Of a stretch of DNA of 32,505 nucleotides, positions 15,488 to 23,907 are shown in pieces. The DNA is from Rhodoferax sp. (lineage in GTDB: Bacteria > Pseudomonadota > Gammaproteobacteria > Burkholderiales > Burkholderiaceae_C). The stretch spans positions 1-32,505 of the forward strand of contig JANYJD010000306.1 in NCBI GenBank assembly GCA_025358555.1. Reading direction: 5' to 3'. Numbering within the stretch: the first letter of the stretch is position 1; every line of letters begins with the position of its first letter. Position numbers and translations under genes: made by a program. The notes under the pieces were generated by a model, which saw only the letters and a program-made list of their open reading frames with translations, was not told the DNA's origin and did not search any database.

Positions 15488-17422
15488 TCAAGCCACAGAC
15501 TTCAGCACCGGCCGCGCAGTCTCCGCGGGCACCGGGAAGCGCTTTTCGATGGAGGCTTGAACGCCCGCCGCGTCCAGCCCCTGCATGGCCATCAGCTTGG
15601 CGGGGTCGCCGTGTTCGATGAAGGTATCGGGCAAGCCCAGTTGCAGGAGGGGCCGAAGCACGCCAGCAGCCGCCAGCGCCTCTGCAACTGCACTGCCCGC
15701 GCCGCCCATGATGCAGGCATCTTCCACAGTGACGAGGGATTCATGCTCTGCCGCCACTTGCAGCAGCAGCGCAATATCCAGCGGTTTGGCCCAGCGCATG
15801 TTGACCACGGTGGCGTTGAGTATTTCTGCCGCTTGCAGCGCCGGGTAAAGCAGCGTGCCAAACGCAAAAATGGCAATGCGCGGACTGTGCGCGGGCACGT
15901 GTGCAATGGCCTGGCGGCGAATCTCGCCCTTGCCATAAGGCAGCGCCTCCAGCCCCGCCGACATGGCGGTGCCGACGCCTGCGCCGCGCGGGTAGCGCAC
16001 GGCCACCGGGTGATTTTGTGCAAACGCGCTGGACAGCAGCCCACGGCATTCGGATTCGTCCGCCGGGCAGGCAATGCCCATATTGGGGATGCATCGCAGG
16101 TAGGCAATGTCATAGGCGCCAGCGTGGGTGGCCCCATCGGCCCCGACCAGACCCGCACGGTCCAGCGCAAACACTACAGGCAGGTTTTGAATCGCCACGT
16201 CGTGGATCAACTGGTCATAGGCGCGCTGCAAAAAGGTGGAGTAAATCGCCACCACAGGCTTCAAACCCTCACAAGCCAGGCCTGCCGCAAACGTGACCGC
16301 GTGCTGCTCGGCAATGCCCACGTCAAAGTAGCGCTTGGGGAAGCGCTGCTCAAACTCGACCATGCCCGAGCCTTCGCGCATGGCGGGAGTGATGCCGACC
16401 ATGCGCGCATCGGCAGCGGCCATGTCGCACAGCCACTGGCCAAACACCTGGGTGAACGTGGCCTTGGGTGGCACCACGGGCTTGAGCAGCCCCACGGCCA
16501 GGTCAAACTTGCCGGGGCCGTGGTAGGTGACCGGGTCTGCCTCAGCGCGCTTGTAGCCCTGCCCTTTTTTGGTGACAACGTGCAGGAACTGCCGGCCCTG
16601 CAGGTGCTTGATATTCTCCAGCGTGGGGATGAGGGAATCCAGGTCGTGGCCGTCAATCGGGCCAATGTAGTTGAAGCCGAATTTCTCGAACAGCGTGGCA
16701 GGCACGACCATGCCCTTGGCGTGTTCTTCAAAGCGCTTTGCCAGTTCAAACAGCGGCGGCGCGCCTTTGAGCACGGTCTTGCCGACGTTTTTGGCGGCGG
16801 CGTAAAAATGCCCGCTCATGAGCTGCGCCAGGTAGCGGTTGAGCGCACCCACGGGCGGGCTGATGCTCATGTCGTTGTCGTTCAGGATGACCAGCAGGTT
16901 GCAGTCGGCCACGCCGCCGTTGTTGAGCGCCTCAATCGCCATGCCGGCCGTCATCGCGCCATCGCCAATGATGGCCACCGCACGCCTGTCTTCGCCCTTG
17001 ATTTTGGACGCCATCGCCATGCCCAAAGCGGCCGAGATGGAGGTGCTGGAATGCGCCGTGCCAAAGGCGTCAAACTCGCTCTCGCCGCGCTGGGGAAAGC
17101 CGCTCAAACCGCCCAGCTGACGCAGCGAGCCCATGCGGTCGCGCCGTCCGGTCAAAATCTTGTGCGGATAGGTTTGATGGCCCACATCCCAGACCAGCCG
17201 GTCATGCGGTGTGTTGAAAACGTAGTGCAGCGCGACTGTCAGCTCCACCGTGCCGAGGTTGGAGCTTAAGTGCCCGCCGGTTTTTGACACGGTGTCCAGC
17301 AAATAGGCCCGCAACTCGGCGCTGAGCTGGCCGAGCTGGGCGCGGGGCAGATGCCGCAAATCTGCCGGATCGTTGATGGTTTGCAGCAGCGGGTACGGCG
17401 TGGCTGAGAGGGTATTTGGCAT
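15488..17422 (-). CDS. dxs: 1-deoxy-D-xylulose-5-phosphate synthase
   Basis: The 644-residue enzyme condenses pyruvate and glyceraldehyde-3-phosphate with thiamine diphosphate, the first step of the MEP isoprenoid pathway. It shows the full Dxs set: [32 protein letters not shown], the ThDP-binding [18 protein letters not shown] with [21 protein letters not shown], and in the pyrimidine domain [17 protein letters not shown] and [15 protein letters not shown]. Length is normal. It is the last gene of xseB-ispA-dxs. A repeat copy lies one base before the ATG, and I see no Shine-Dalgarno sequence, so initiation is likely weak or depends on an unusual leader. Confidence 0.97.
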   Translation of the reverse strand: MPNTLSATPYPLLQTINDPADLRHLPRAQLGQLSAELRAYLLDTVSKTGGHLSSNLGTVELTVALHYVFNTPHDRLVWDVGHQTYPHKILTGRRDRMGSLRQLGGLSGFPQRGESEFDAFGTAHSSTSISAALGMAMASKIKGEDRRAVAIIGDGAMTAGMAIEALNNGGVADCNLLVILNDNDMSISPPVGALNRYLAQLMSGHFYAAAKNVGKTVLKGAPPLFELAKRFEEHAKGMVVPATLFEKFGFNYIGPIDGHDLDSLIPTLENIKHLQGRQFLHVVTKKGQGYKRAEADPVTYHGPGKFDLAVGLLKPVVPPKATFTQVFGQWLCDMAAADARMVGITPAMREGSGMVEFEQRFPKRYFDVGIAEQHAVTFAAGLACEGLKPVVAIYSTFLQRAYDQLIHDVAIQNLPVVFALDRAGLVGADGATHAGAYDIAYLRCIPNMGIACPADESECRGLLSSAFAQNHPVAVRYPRGAGVGTAMSAGLEALPYGKGEIRRQAIAHVPAHSPRIAIFAFGTLLYPALQAAEILNATVVNMRWAKPLDIALLLQVAAEHESLVTVEDACIMGGAGSAVAEALAAAGVLRPLLQLGLPDTFIEHGDPAKLMAMQGLDAAGVQASIEKRFPVPAETARPVLKSVA

Positions 17423-17423
17423 T

Positions 17424-17473
17424 TACTATATATTTTGTAGCTAACTATGCACGTTGGACAAGGGCTACAGGCT
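17424..17473 (+). repeat. Interspersed AT-rich repeat directly before dxs (copy 5)
   Basis: It reads ACTATATATTTTGTAGCTAA, then a spacer and TTGGACAAGGGCTACAGGCT. A further partial copy (ATTTTTACAGCTAATTATCA) follows to about 17492. Together they occupy much of the 124-bp gap between ispA and dxs. Confidence 0.75.
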
Positions 17474-17546
17474 ATTTTTACAGCTAATTATCAGTGCGGG
17501 CGGCGTTTTATGCCTGAATTCACCCTGATTTGACCTCAAATTCGCT

Positions 17547-18485
17547 TTAAGCGTGGCGATCCACCACCATGTGGGCCAGCGCGCGCAATGCCGCAGTGCG
17601 CGCCAGGCCGCTGGCATCCAGCGCGGCCAATGCCTCCAGCAGCAGCTCCTGGGCATGCGCGCGGGAGCGTTCCAGCCCAAGCAACGACACGTATGTGGGC
17701 TTGTCGCCAACCGCGTCCTTGCCCGCCGTTTTGCCCAGCGTGGCAGAGTCAGCCGTGACATCCAGAATATCGTCCACCACCTGAAACGCCAGGCCTATGG
17801 CCGCGCCGTAATTTGCAAGCGCAGCGTGTGCTGCAACCGCTTGCTCACGGCACGCCGCAACCTCGGCGCAGGCGGCTCCCATAAGCACACTGCCCTGCAA
17901 CAGCGCCCCGGTTTTGAGGCGGTGCATTTCGCGCAACTGGCGCTCGGTCAAGGTGTGGCCGACGCTGGCCAGGTCAATCGCCTGGCCGCCCGCCATGCCC
18001 GCGCTGCCCGCCGCCTGGGCCAGCAGGCGGCACAACCGGGCCTGCAGCACGGCTGGAATGCCCGCCTCATCGGGGGTGAGAATTTCAAACGCCAGCGCCT
18101 GCAGGGCATCACCCGCCAGCAGCGCCTGCGCCTCGCCAAATTTGACGTGTACCGTGGGTTTGCCCCGGCGCAGCACGTCGTTGTCCATGCACGGCAAATC
18201 ATCGTGCACCAGCGAATAAGCGTGGATGAGTTCGGTGGCGCAGGCGGCGCGCAAGGCAGCCTGCGGGTTGCCGCCCACCGCCTCGCAACTAGCCAGCACC
18301 AACAAGGGCCGCAGCCGCTTGCCGCCGTCCAGCACGGCGTAGCGCATGGCGTCCACCAGGGCGGCAGGGGCGCCGTGGTCCAGGCCGTGCGGCGCGTCTG
18401 CGGTGACCCAAACGTCCAGAGCCTGCTCCACGCGGGCCAGTTGGTCCTGGCTCCAGCCGGCGAAGTCAAAGCCAGTGACTGACAT
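17547..18485 (-). CDS. ispA: Polyprenyl (farnesyl) diphosphate synthase IspA
   Basis: This prenyltransferase extends dimethylallyl diphosphate with isopentenyl diphosphate to farnesyl diphosphate. It has GGKRLRPLLVLASCEAVGG, the first Asp-rich motif DDLPCMDND with RRGKPTVH, and the second motif in AFQVVDDILDVTADSATLGK then TAGKDAVGDKPTYVSLLG. Length (312 from ATG 18485) is close to the usual 295-300. ATG 18485 follows the xseB stop by 11 bp and has GGTGAG upstream; ATG 18512 would overlap xseB by 16 bp and is the alternative. Its product chain joins that of Dxs, the next gene. Confidence 0.95.
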   Translation of the reverse strand: MSVTGFDFAGWSQDQLARVEQALDVWVTADAPHGLDHGAPAALVDAMRYAVLDGGKRLRPLLVLASCEAVGGNPQAALRAACATELIHAYSLVHDDLPCMDNDVLRRGKPTVHVKFGEAQALLAGDALQALAFEILTPDEAGIPAVLQARLCRLLAQAAGSAGMAGGQAIDLASVGHTLTERQLREMHRLKTGALLQGSVLMGAACAEVAACREQAVAAHAALANYGAAIGLAFQVVDDILDVTADSATLGKTAGKDAVGDKPTYVSLLGLERSRAHAQELLLEALAALDASGLARTAALRALAHMVVDRHA

Positions 18486-18496
18486 CGACGCGGGTC

Positions 18497-18778
18497 TCAC
18501 CCGGGGGTCCATGTTTTCATCACACCGTCATCCAGCACCTTGATCTGATTTTCAACCGTTTGCAACTGGTCACGGCAAAACGCCAGCAGCTCGGCACCGC
18601 GCTGGTAGCCGGTCAGCAGTTGCGCAAGCGGCATGTCGCCCGATTCAAGCTTGCCCACCAGAGCCTCAAGTTCGGCAAGCGCTGCCTCGTAATTGGCGGG
18701 TGGCGGGGAAGCTGCCGGGGCGGGAGCAGAAGCGGAAGCAGAACCAGCGGAAGCAGTAGAGGCAATTGCCTTGGCCAT
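18497..18778 (-). CDS. xseB: Exodeoxyribonuclease VII small subunit XseB
   Basis: The small subunit of the single-strand-specific exonuclease VII. The C-terminal two thirds match the family: [40 protein letters not shown] and [12 protein letters not shown]. The first 30 or so residues are an Ala/Ser/Pro low-complexity leader ([15 protein letters not shown]), common in Comamonadaceae. I use ATG 18778 (MAKAIAST); 18799 is possible. It heads the conserved xseB-ispA-dxs operon. Confidence 0.92.
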   Translation of the reverse strand: MAKAIASTASAGSASASAPAPAASPPPANYEAALAELEALVGKLESGDMPLAQLLTGYQRGAELLAFCRDQLQTVENQIKVLDDGVMKTWTPG

Positions 18779-19107
18779 AAAACGTACGGTTGTGTGCAAT
18801 CCTTGATTTTAGGCGGTAGATTGTGCGGGCGACGACCCGGTGCGCACGGTTGCATGCCAGACGCAAACCCAACCAAGTCAAAATAGGAAAATACCAAAAA
18901 GCTATGTTTTAAATAGCTAACTATGCAATATTTACTAGGGCTACAGTGCGTTTTATCGAATTTCTGGCAAAGTGCGCTGCCACCATGCCCAGTTGCACCA
19001 AAAGACCCGCAGTTACAATGAAATTTACAATGCCAGCGCTTGAAACCAAGCCTGGCCGCGCCCCATTTGCCACGTCAACCTGCCAGTCACCTGAAGTCAG
19101 CTAATCT
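18779..19107. other. Divergent intergenic region between xseB and the Rieske oxygenase gene
   Basis: About 330 bp holding the promoters for both directions and one interspersed repeat (18901-18949). A weak candidate promoter for the oxygenase gene is TTGCAC with TACAAT 15 bp away, ending near 19020; spacing is short, so it is only a suggestion. ORFs listed here are not convincing. Confidence 0.5.
18901..18949 (+). repeat. Interspersed AT-rich repeat (copy 6)
   Basis: GCTATGTTTTAAATAGCTAA, spacer CTATGCAATATTTA, then CTAGGGCTACAGTGC. A clear copy lying between the divergent xseB and Rieske oxygenase genes. Confidence 0.75.
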
Positions 19108-20286
19108 ATGTCTGATTTAAGTTCCCAGCTCCAACAAGCCTCCAGCCAGCTTTCCGTATCAAGCTACTTTGATGAAGCGCTTTTCAAGCGCGAGTCAGGC
19201 AGCATTTTCACGCGCGGCCCGCGCTATGTGGGCCACCAGCTCAGTGTGCCCCATCTGGGCGATTACGCCGCCCTCCCGCAGGAATCGGGCGGGCGCGCAC
19301 TCGTGCATACGCAGGCGGGCGTGGAGCTGATCTCCAACGTCTGCCGCCACCGGCAGTCGCTGCTTCTGAAGGGCCGGGGCTCGCTCAACGCTGCTGGCAA
19401 TGGACAACCCAGTGGCAATGGCAATATCGTATGCCCGCTGCACCACTGGACCTACAGCGCCAACAGCCCCACGGAAGGCCCCGGCAGCCTGAAAACCGGC
19501 ACCCTGGTCGGCGCGCCGCATTTTGCGCAAGACCCCTGCCTGAGCCTGAACAACTACCCGCTGCAAGCCTGGAACGGCCTGCTGTTCGAGAAAAACGCCG
19601 CCAGCCGCGATGTGGCGTTTGATCTGGCCCACATGGGCCCGCTGGCCGACCTTGATTTCTCAGGCCACGTGCTGGACCGCGTGGAGATGCACGAGTGCAA
19701 CTACAACTGGAAGACCTTTATCGAGGTCTACCTTGAGGACTACCACGTCGGCCCCTTCCACCCCGGCCTGGGCAGCATGGTGAGCTGTGAAGACCTGCGC
19801 TGGGAGTTCAAGGAACACTACTCGGTGCAAACCGTGGGCGTGGCCAACCGCCTGGGCCGGGCCGATGCCACGGGCGGCTCGCCGGTGTACGAGCGCTGGC
19901 AAAACGCGCTCTTGAAATACCGCAACGGTGTGCCGCCAAAGTACGGCGCCATCTGGCTCACCTGCTACCCCGGCGTGATGGTCGAGTGGTACCCGCATGT
20001 GCTCACGGTCTCAACCCTGCACCCCATGGGGCCGCAGAAAACCATGAACATGGTGGAGTTTTATTACCCCGAAGAGATTGCCGCCTTTGAGCGCGAGTTT
20101 GTCGAAGCACAGCAGGCCGCCTACATGGAAACCTGCGTGGAAGACGACGAGATCGCCCTGCGCATGGACGCCGGCCGCAAGGCGCTCATGCAGCGCGGGG
20201 ACAACGAGTTTGGCCCCTACCAGAGCCCCATGGAAGATGGCATGCAGCATTTTCATGAGTGGTACCGGCGGCAGATGAAATCTTAA
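19108..20286 (+). CDS. Rieske [2Fe-2S] ring-hydroxylating oxygenase, alpha-subunit type
   Basis: The 392-residue protein has the Rieske cluster ligands C79-R-H81 and C109-P-L-H112. The non-haem iron site follows in HECNYNWKTFIEVYLEDYHV then GPFHPGL, matching the D/E-x2-H-x4-H pattern of alpha subunits. Such enzymes insert oxygen into aromatic or alkyl-amine substrates using electrons from a separate reductase. The segment between the cluster ligands carries an extra Gly/Asn-rich stretch (NAAGNGQPSGNGN), so the spacing is longer than the usual 15-17. The gene stands alone, divergent from xseB, with no beta subunit, ferredoxin or reductase nearby. The substrate is unknown. Confidence 0.9.
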   Translation: MSDLSSQLQQASSQLSVSSYFDEALFKRESGSIFTRGPRYVGHQLSVPHLGDYAALPQESGGRALVHTQAGVELISNVCRHRQSLLLKGRGSLNAAGNGQPSGNGNIVCPLHHWTYSANSPTEGPGSLKTGTLVGAPHFAQDPCLSLNNYPLQAWNGLLFEKNAASRDVAFDLAHMGPLADLDFSGHVLDRVEMHECNYNWKTFIEVYLEDYHVGPFHPGLGSMVSCEDLRWEFKEHYSVQTVGVANRLGRADATGGSPVYERWQNALLKYRNGVPPKYGAIWLTCYPGVMVEWYPHVLTVSTLHPMGPQKTMNMVEFYYPEEIAAFEREFVEAQQAAYMETCVEDDEIALRMDAGRKALMQRGDNEFGPYQSPMEDGMQHFHEWYRRQMKS

Positions 20287-20288
20287 AT

Positions 20289-20336
20289 GCTATATTTATA
20301 ATATCATTTCAAGCACTATTAGCGGGGGCTACATCT
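20289..20336 (+). repeat. Interspersed AT-rich repeat filling a convergent gap (copy 7)
   Basis: GCTATATTTATAATATCATT, spacer, then AGCGGGGGCTACATCT. It fills almost the whole 49-bp gap between the Rieske oxygenase stop and the convergent amidohydrolase stop, where it might help end transcription. Confidence 0.7.
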
Positions 20337-21919
20337 CAATCAGTATGTGTTGACTGACTTGCCTCAAGCGTTAAATTGATGACCGCAACCGGCTGGTTTG
20401 CATAGGCTTGGGCCACGTCGCTCTTGAGCTTGGCCAGGGCCGCTGCAGAAAAATACTTGCCTTTCAGAAACATCCCCGAGATTTTGGACAGGTTCGCCGC
20501 GCTGTCCACAGGATTGGCGTCCAGCAGCACCAGGTCGGCATTCTTGTTTTCATCAACTGTGCCCATGGTGGCTTCCCGGTTTAAAAATTGCGCGCCGTTC
20601 AAGGTGGTCATTTGCAAAATATCAAGCGGCGTAAGCCCGGCCGCTGCAAGCAGGGCAAACTCCTGATGCAGCGCAAAGCCCGGGATCACCCACGTGGCAC
20701 TTAGCAGGTTGCTGATGCTGGTGTCAGAGCCAGTCAGCATCTTCACACCGTTTTGCTTCATCAATTTGGTTATGCCAACCTCCAGGCCGTGGTACTGCTG
20801 GAAGGTGGCCCGAACCGGTGCTGGAAAGGCGGCCAAACGCTGCACCGCTGCGGCTTCCCACGTCGCCCGGCTGACCTTGCTGACGTAGATCAGGTTGGGG
20901 TCGGTGCGGTAGACCGAATCTTCGAGGAAACGCCCGGTGCGCACGCGGATAAGCGTGGGGACGTGCCAGGTCTCATTTTTTGCGAATGTCTGCGCCAGAG
21001 CCTGGCATTTGCTGGCGTCATAGGTGTTGAATACGCGCTGAAAAAGAGGTGCGTTCAGCACATTGGTTGCAAAGCTGGGCGGGTTGGGCGCCGGGGTCAC
21101 GCCGTTGCCGCTGAGCAGCGTGGCGCGAATGCTGTCCTCGTCGGCCGAACAGTCAAGCAGCGCGCCCATGCTGGACCCCAGATGCTCGACCGCCCTCCAG
21201 CCCGCGTTGGATGACTCTTTTGCGCTGAGCGAAGGGTTGAGGTGACCGGCCACACCCAGTCCCTGTGTTTTGGCTTCAGCAAGCATGGCCAGGCTGGCGT
21301 CGCGGGAGGCACCAATCGTTTTGATGAAACCCACCCCATAGGCTTTTTGCGCCTGCACTTCCAGCGTTGCAGCCGCAGCCGATACAGCTGCCGCTGGTGG
21401 CGCGCCGCCGTCAAACCCGGGGATCGGCGGAAAGCCGATGATGCGCCCCGGAATCTGCAAAATCTCGGGCGCATCGAACTTGCCGGCCGCCACATCTGCG
21501 TTGTGTTGCCTGGCACGCGCCACAAAATCGGGCGAGCCCCCCATTTCACGGATACCGGTAATGCCATTGGCGATGAACAATTTTTGAAGCAGCGGCAGCT
21601 CTGGATCAGCCGGGGCAACATTGAACAGATGGGTGTGCATGTCCAGATAGCCCGGCACAACGAACTTGCCCGTGGCGTCAATCGCCTGCGCAGTCCCCGT
21701 GGCCCGAATGGAGGAACGGGTGATCTTCAGGATTTTTGTTCCGTCAATCACGACATTCATACCTGTCAGCAAAGTGCCATCACGCGTATTGACGACATTG
21801 ACGTTCTGGATGACGCTGCCACTCGCAATGTCAATCGGGTCGCTGCCGCCGCAGGCAACGATGATGAGGCCGAGTACCGCTGTTGAGGTGCCAGCGAGTG
21901 CAAATTTTTTGAGTTTCAT
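20336..21919 (-). CDS. Lipoprotein amidohydrolase
   Basis: From ATG 21919 (GGAG seven bases upstream) the 527-residue protein has a lipoprotein signal, FALAGTSTAVLGLIIVAC, with lipobox IVAC and Cys23 as the lipid anchor. The rest is an amidohydrolase: a small beta part (SVIQNVNVVNTRDGTLLTGM), then GYLDMHTHLF (H95, H97), a candidate carboxylated Lys in YGVGFIKTIGAS (K200), H226 in GVAGHLNPS, H246 in AVEHLGSS, and the last metal-site Asp in MLTGSDTS. It therefore acts outside the cytoplasm, probably on an amide or ester. It is the last gene of the catabolic operon, 119 bp after the FAH gene. The ORF track start at 22042 would place a basic non-signal extension in front and is rejected. Substrate unknown. 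Confidence 0.87.
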   Translation of the reverse strand: MKLKKFALAGTSTAVLGLIIVACGGSDPIDIASGSVIQNVNVVNTRDGTLLTGMNVVIDGTKILKITRSSIRATGTAQAIDATGKFVVPGYLDMHTHLFNVAPADPELPLLQKLFIANGITGIREMGGSPDFVARARQHNADVAAGKFDAPEILQIPGRIIGFPPIPGFDGGAPPAAAVSAAAATLEVQAQKAYGVGFIKTIGASRDASLAMLAEAKTQGLGVAGHLNPSLSAKESSNAGWRAVEHLGSSMGALLDCSADEDSIRATLLSGNGVTPAPNPPSFATNVLNAPLFQRVFNTYDASKCQALAQTFAKNETWHVPTLIRVRTGRFLEDSVYRTDPNLIYVSKVSRATWEAAAVQRLAAFPAPVRATFQQYHGLEVGITKLMKQNGVKMLTGSDTSISNLLSATWVIPGFALHQEFALLAAAGLTPLDILQMTTLNGAQFLNREATMGTVDENKNADLVLLDANPVDSAANLSKISGMFLKGKYFSAAALAKLKSDVAQAYANQPVAVINLTLEASQSTHTD

Positions 21920-22038
21920 GGTGTGTCTCCGTTTAATGAGGGTGTTGTTGAGTGAGGGGCTGCGGGACGGGTAGCGACGAGGGAACGAAAAAAAAGGTGA
22001 GCGAACAAGGCGCTTGAATCTTTGCGCCAGTCTTTGCG

Positions 22039-22926
22039 TCAAGCCGCAAATGGCAATTCGTCGGGCTCAGGAATCACGGTGTTCTGGATGTAGCCAATGC
22101 CATCAATCTCGACCCGCATTACGTCACCCACTTTCAGCCATGAAGGCGGGGTCATGGCCACACCGACGCCTGAAGGCGTGCCGGTGGCCAGCAGGTCGCC
22201 TGGCTCCAGCGTCATCACGGTCGAGAGGTAGGCAATCTGGTGGTAAATGTTGTAGACCATCTCGCTGGTGTTCACCGCCTGACGCACCTGCCCGTTGACC
22301 AGCATGCGCAGGTTGAGGTTGTGCGGATCGGCAACCTCATCGTCCGTCACGATCCATGGGCCAGTTGGGCCGGTGGTGTTGAACGATTTGCCCAAGGTCA
22401 TGGTGGCAGAGCGCTTTTGCCAGTCGCGTACCGACACGTCGTTGCAGACCATGTAGCCGGCAATCACCGAGCGCGCCTCGGCCACCGGCACATGACGGCA
22501 GCGCTTGCCGATTACCACGCAAAGTTCTGCCTCGTAATCCAGGTTGTCGGACACCCGGGGCATATGCACGGCGTCGAACGGGCCGTTGACACAGGACACC
22601 TGTTTGTTGAACCAGACCTGGCTGTCGGGAACCTGCACGCCGAGCTGGCGCGCCTCTGCGGCGTGCTTGGCGTAGTTCATGCCAATGGCCAGGAACTTGC
22701 TGGGGTTGGGCACAGGTGCCTCCAGCCGCACGTCGGCCAGTGGATAAACCACGCCAACATCCGCGCTGACATCGCGGGCCCGGCGCATCATGGCCGCGCC
22801 GCCAGACAGAAGTTCTCGCATGGTGCGGGGCAGGCTGTCGTCAGATGCTGGAAGATCCACAACCTGGTTGCCGACCACTTTGCCGATGGAGCGGTGCTCG
22901 CGGCACGAAAAAGTGATGAGTTTCAT
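22039..22926 (-). CDS. Fumarylacetoacetate hydrolase (FAH)-family protein
   Basis: The 295-residue enzyme has the FAH domain in its C-terminal 220 residues: KFLAIGMNYAKHAAEA, the metal-binding DNLDYEAELCVVIGK (E132, E134), GYMVCNDVSVRDWQ (D163), GKSFNTTGPTGPWIV, and the closing LEPGDLLATGTPSGVGVAM. Members hydrolyse C-C bonds or decarboxylate or isomerise products of aromatic ring cleavage. Here it directly follows an extradiol-type dioxygenase, so it most likely processes the ring-cleavage product. The gap to the upstream gene is 27 bp. Confidence 0.92.
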   Translation of the reverse strand: MKLITFSCREHRSIGKVVGNQVVDLPASDDSLPRTMRELLSGGAAMMRRARDVSADVGVVYPLADVRLEAPVPNPSKFLAIGMNYAKHAAEARQLGVQVPDSQVWFNKQVSCVNGPFDAVHMPRVSDNLDYEAELCVVIGKRCRHVPVAEARSVIAGYMVCNDVSVRDWQKRSATMTLGKSFNTTGPTGPWIVTDDEVADPHNLNLRMLVNGQVRQAVNTSEMVYNIYHQIAYLSTVMTLEPGDLLATGTPSGVGVAMTPPSWLKVGDVMRVEIDGIGYIQNTVIPEPDELPFAA

Positions 22927-22953
22927 GATGATTTGACGTGTAGCGTGTTGGGT

Positions 22954-23907
22954 TCAAACGGTTTCTGGGGCCGGTGCTGGCGCCGCCACCGTGAGGCCCT
23001 GCATTTGGGCAAAAACTGCCGGCGGCTGGTGGCCCCAGATGCTGATGCGGTTGTACTCGCGTACATCGTTCCAGTTATCCGTAATCTGCCGACCGGTAGC
23101 ACCCACCTCGACCTGCCAGCCATCCGGCCCGATGCTGTAAAAACTCACCATGCCGTCGTTCTCATGCTGGCCCAGCATGTTGGCAAGCGGCGTACCCGCA
23201 GCCAGCGCGCGCTCAAAGGCCGCGCCCACTTCTGCGACCCGCTTGACTTCAAAGTTGATGTGGTGCAGTTTTTGCGGAACTTCGGGCGCCGGTATCTGGG
23301 CGATGGCAAGTGAATGGTGTCTGGCGTTGCAGTGAAAGAAGGACACTTTCAACTCGACCGGCCCCATCGGCATGCGCAGGGTGTCAGACAGCTTCAAGCC
23401 CAGGCCTTCCAGCGCAAACTTGCGTGAGGCTTCGTACGCGTCAGCCCCGGCAACGCCAAAAACGAAATGGCCAAAGCCCTGGTTGCCCGTCACAAAGCCA
23501 TTGGGGTACATCGCGCTCTTGAAAGGCGTGGCGGCGTTCTCAAGCCCCAGCACCACTTCAACCTCCACCCCCCAGGGCGCGGGCACACGGACCATCTCGG
23601 CCACGCGGCGTTCCTTGTTCTGGGCAGCGGTTCCCGGCACCGGATCTAGATCCAGCTTTCGCAGGCGCGTCACAACGCCGTCGAAGGCCGTGCGGCTGCT
23701 GACTTCAAAGCCGATGCAAGTGGCGTCGTTGGCCGACCCCTGGGCCAGCACCACACGCTGGGCCTTGCCGTCGGCCCGCCAGGTGACGGCGCCGCCCGGC
23801 GTGGGCGCGCCGGGCATCAGGCCAATGACCTCGCCCAAGTAGGTATTGACGGCAGCCGGGTTGCGGCTTTCCAGCACGATGTAGGCAGATTCAATCTCGG
23901 TGTTCAT
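22954..23907 (-). CDS. Two-domain VOC-family extradiol dioxygenase
   Basis: The 317-residue protein has two vicinal-oxygen-chelate modules like type I extradiol dioxygenases (BphC class). Metal ligands fit: H147 in GFGHFVFGV, H216 in LHHINFEV and E267 in GWQVEVGA; the catalytic partners H198 (NARHHSLA) and Y257 (VSFYSIGPDG) are present. It should open a catechol-like ring next to the two hydroxyls using Fe(II) and oxygen. Its ATG overlaps the Rieske oxygenase stop (ATGA). Together with the FAH gene it forms the ring-opening part of the pathway. The exact ring substrate is not readable. Confidence 0.9.
   Translation of the reverse strand: MNTEIESAYIVLESRNPAAVNTYLGEVIGLMPGAPTPGGAVTWRADGKAQRVVLAQGSANDATCIGFEVSSRTAFDGVVTRLRKLDLDPVPGTAAQNKERRVAEMVRVPAPWGVEVEVVLGLENAATPFKSAMYPNGFVTGNQGFGHFVFGVAGADAYEASRKFALEGLGLKLSDTLRMPMGPVELKVSFFHCNARHHSLAIAQIPAPEVPQKLHHINFEVKRVAEVGAAFERALAAGTPLANMLGQHENDGMVSFYSIGPDGWQVEVGATGRQITDNWNDVREYNRISIWGHQPPAVFAQMQGLTVAAPAPAPETV

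Noticed and set aside
15461-17269. 602-codon + strand ORF opposite dxs
   Set aside because: His/Gln/Arg-rich antisense shadow of dxs, common in high-GC genes; no family resemblance.
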